Shown: positions 61,942-64,000 of the stretch, piece by piece | Numbering within the stretch: position 1 is the first letter of the stretch | Layout: each line of letters starts with the position of its first letter | Source of the DNA: Haemophilus parainfluenzae | GTDB taxonomy: Bacteria > Pseudomonadota > Gammaproteobacteria > Enterobacterales > Pasteurellaceae | Length of the DNA stretch: 64,000 nt | Reading direction: 5' to 3' | NCBI RefSeq assembly: GCF_900638025.1 | Contig: NZ_LR134481.1 | Location: 1,674,001 to 1,738,000, forward strand | The notes under the pieces: generated by a model | Database searches by the model: none | What the model was told of the DNA's origin: nothing | The model's input: only the letters and a program-made list of their open reading frames with translations | Made by a program: the position numbers and the translations under genes

Positions 61942-63309
61942 ATGTTAAAAATGAAAAAATTAACCTTAGCAATCGCGATGGCAACTGCTCTAGCAGGTTG
62001 TGCTAATATTGGCGATTCTTATAAAGCAAGCCAGCAGGATTACCAAAATTATGCGGAAATCACCAAACAATTTAATGTAAAAGAAAACTGGTGGGTGCTT
62101 TACAATGATTCACAATTAAATCGTGTGGTAGAACAAGCATTAGTAAATAACAAAGATTTAGCCAAAGCGTCTGTTGCCGTAAATCGTGCTCTATATAATG
62201 CAAACCTTGCAGGCGCGAATTTAATTCCGGCATTTAGCGGTTCAACCCAATCTTCTGCGAGTAAAAATATTAAAACTGGAGGCAACTCAATTATCACTCA
62301 TAAAGGTGCGTTAAATGTGAGTTATACGCTAGATTTATGGCAACGTTTAGCGGATACTGCTGATGCCGCAGAATGGTCACACAAAGCAACAGCTGAAGAT
62401 TTAGAAGCAACAAAACTATCACTCATCAACTCTGTTGTAACAACCTATTATCAAATTGCCTACTTGAATGATGCGATCAACACCACACAAGAAAGCATTA
62501 AATACTACAACGATATTAGCAGCATTATGCAACGCCGTTTATCACAAGGTGTGGCGGACAGTGCCAGTGTAGATCAAGCACAACAAGCGGTATTGAACGC
62601 ACGTAACAACTTGATCAACTATCAAACACAACGTAAAACAGCAGAACAAACGTTACGTAACTTACTTAACTTAAAACCGGAAGAAGCATTAAATATCACC
62701 TTCCCACACATTCTTAATGTGAAAAATGTGAGCGTGAATTTAAATGTACCTGTTTCTGTGATTGCGAATCGTCCTGATGTGAAAGGCTATCAATATCGCT
62801 TAAGCAGTGCATTCAAAAATGCGAAAGCAACTGAAAAAGGCTGGTTCCCTGAAGTCACTTTAGGCGGAAGCTTAACATCAAGTGGTAATAAAGTGGGCAA
62901 TGCCCTGCATAATCCTATCGGAGCTGGTGTATTAGGAATTAACCTTCCTTTCCTCAACTGGAATACCGTAAAATGGAACGTGAAGATCTCTGAAGCTGAT
63001 TATGAAACTGCTCGTTTGAACTATGAGCAAAGCATCACTAAAGCCTTGAATGATGTAGATACCAACTACTTCGCCTATACCCAAGCACAAAGCGCCTTTT
63101 CGAACTTACAAAAAACATACAACTATAACCAACGTATCACCAAATACTACCGCGATCGCTACAATGCAGGTGTATCGGAATTACGTGAATGGCTTACCGC
63201 TGCAAACACAGAGAAAAACGCTCAACTTTCTATCTTGAATGCGAAATACAACATCATTCAAGCAGAAAATGCCGTATATAGTTCAATGGCAGGTTATTAT
63301 TCTCGTTAA
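61942..63309 (+). CDS. TolC/NodT-family outer membrane efflux lipoprotein
   Basis: A 455-residue outer membrane factor with a lipoprotein signal (MKKLTLAIAMATALAGCAN), the NodT form of the TolC fold. Duplicated helical repeats are visible (VEQALVNNKDLAKASVAVNRA and VIANRPDVKGYQYRLSSAFKNA). It completes a tripartite MacA-MacB-channel operon. The two close ATGs at 61942 and 61951 give the same lipoprotein; the first has the better Shine-Dalgarno spacing. Confidence 0.9.
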   Translation: MLKMKKLTLAIAMATALAGCANIGDSYKASQQDYQNYAEITKQFNVKENWWVLYNDSQLNRVVEQALVNNKDLAKASVAVNRALYNANLAGANLIPAFSGSTQSSASKNIKTGGNSIITHKGALNVSYTLDLWQRLADTADAAEWSHKATAEDLEATKLSLINSVVTTYYQIAYLNDAINTTQESIKYYNDISSIMQRRLSQGVADSASVDQAQQAVLNARNNLINYQTQRKTAEQTLRNLLNLKPEEALNITFPHILNVKNVSVNLNVPVSVIANRPDVKGYQYRLSSAFKNAKATEKGWFPEVTLGGSLTSSGNKVGNALHNPIGAGVLGINLPFLNWNTVKWNVKISEADYETARLNYEQSITKALNDVDTNYFAYTQAQSAFSNLQKTYNYNQRITKYYRDRYNAGVSELREWLTAANTEKNAQLSILNAKYNIIQAENAVYSSMAGYYSR

Positions 63310-63315
63310 AATCAT

Positions 63316-63349
63316 GATTAAGGAAGTTTCGGCTTCCTTAATCTTTTTT
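63316..63349 (+). terminator. Strong terminator after the efflux operon
   Basis: GATTAAGGAAG (63316-63326) pairs perfectly with CTTCCTTAATC (63333-63343) across TTTCGG, followed by six Ts. Confidence 0.9.
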
Positions 63350-63362
63350 ATGGACATGAAAA

Positions 63363-63992
63363 ATGAAAAAACAACTGACTTTTTATTTTATTCGCCACGG
63401 TAAAACCGTTTGGAATACAGAAGGTTTAATGCAAGGGCATGGCGATTCCCCTTTAACTGAAGAAGGCGTTAATGGTGCGGAAAAAACAGGTGTGGCACTT
63501 AATCATATTCCTTTCGTTGCCGCTTATTCCAGCGTATTAAAACGTACTATCGCAACTGCCTCTCATATTATTGGTGAACGTGATATTCCCCTTTTCCATC
63601 ACCAAGGTTTAAATGAACAGTATTTTGGTACTTGGGAAGGACAACCTGTCGATACATTAAGAGAACATCCAGAATTCCAGCAACTTATCAAAGATCCCGC
63701 CAATTACAACGCTGTTTCAAATCGCGGTGAAACCTATGAGCAACTCGCTGAACGAGCCATGAAAGCATTAGACGATATCATCAAAGTTCACAATTACGGA
63801 AATATCTTAATTGTTTCTCACGGACATACATTACGTTTATTGCTTGCTCTATTAAATGGTGCAACGTGGAAAAATCACCGTGATGAAGATAAATCAGTAT
63901 CACTCATTAACGCCTCTATTAGTGTTGTTCATTATGACGATAAAAAAGGATTTGATGTTGAAAAGATCAATGAATCTCGCCATTTAGTGTAA
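63363..63992 (+). CDS. Histidine phosphatase (phosphoglycerate mutase-like) family protein
   Basis: A 209-residue phosphatase with the RHG motif FIRHGKTVWNTEGLMQGH, a second histidine in VSHGHTLRLLLALL and the catalytic acid in LNEQYFGTWEGQ. Members include GpmB-like and alpha-ribazole phosphatase-like enzymes; the substrate cannot be told. It is complete and ends 8 nt before the window edge. Confidence 0.87.
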   Translation: MKKQLTFYFIRHGKTVWNTEGLMQGHGDSPLTEEGVNGAEKTGVALNHIPFVAAYSSVLKRTIATASHIIGERDIPLFHHQGLNEQYFGTWEGQPVDTLREHPEFQQLIKDPANYNAVSNRGETYEQLAERAMKALDDIIKVHNYGNILIVSHGHTLRLLLALLNGATWKNHRDEDKSVSLINASISVVHYDDKKGFDVEKINESRHLV

Positions 63993-64000
63993 CTCAATAG

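Overview
The window looks like chromosome from a Haemophilus-type Pasteurellaceae, close to H. parainfluenzae. The base composition is AT-rich. More than 30 copies of the Hin-type DNA uptake word AAGTGCGGT or its complement are visible, several paired as hairpin terminators. Gene neighbourhoods also match this family: rsxABCDGE-nth, glgBXCAP, ygiW with a two-component pair, and metY-rimP-nusA-infB-rbfA-truB. No rRNA, prophage or CRISPR array was seen, and there is one tRNA.

Layout. 1-3963: truC (cut by the window edge), yqcC, acylphosphatase, a DUF2057 protein and a YccS-type membrane protein. 4064-12244: the Rsx/Rnf electron-transfer operon, with an unlisted 24-residue membrane peptide between rsxA and rsxB, then nth and an NSS-family transporter. 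12392-19956: an accessory island, a type I restriction-modification operon (hsdM-hsdS-hsdR). Its hsdM start region contains twelve ACGAC pentamers and is out of frame as given, so the system reads as phase OFF. Between hsdS and hsdR sit a small membrane protein and a TIR-like (DUF1863/ThsB-like) protein. The island carries exact Neisseria uptake words as well as exact Haemophilus ones and has a patchwork of base composition. This is the main candidate for an undescribed defence arrangement.

20023-28319: uup on the minus strand, then a dgt-like phosphohydrolase with a CidA/CidB-type pair, and a tightly packed plus-strand run of nuclease, csdA, csdE, a DUF2310 zinc-ribbon gene and queF. A complete IS3-family (IS150-like) element at 28347-29589 has split the hairpin terminator between queF and tyrA. 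29610-36895 (minus strand): tyrA with a strong/weak TyrR box pair at its start, then truB, rbfA, infB, nusA, rimP and the initiator tRNA metY with its promoter and two leader terminators.

36974-46034: a frameshifted mini-lipoprotein, a WaaP-like kinase, a DUF1439 protein, the ygiW-RR-HK locus with upstream CTTAA repeats, an orphan lipoprotein, a YfaE-type ferredoxin, dapB, a LysE-family exporter, pgpA, thiL, nusB and ribH. 46140-56195 (minus strand): the glycogen cluster glgB-glgX-glgC-glgA-glgP, preceded by what appears to be only the N-terminal remnant of malQ. 56325-63992: a YcgN-type protein, glnS, a MacA-MacB-outer-membrane-factor efflux operon and a histidine phosphatase gene.
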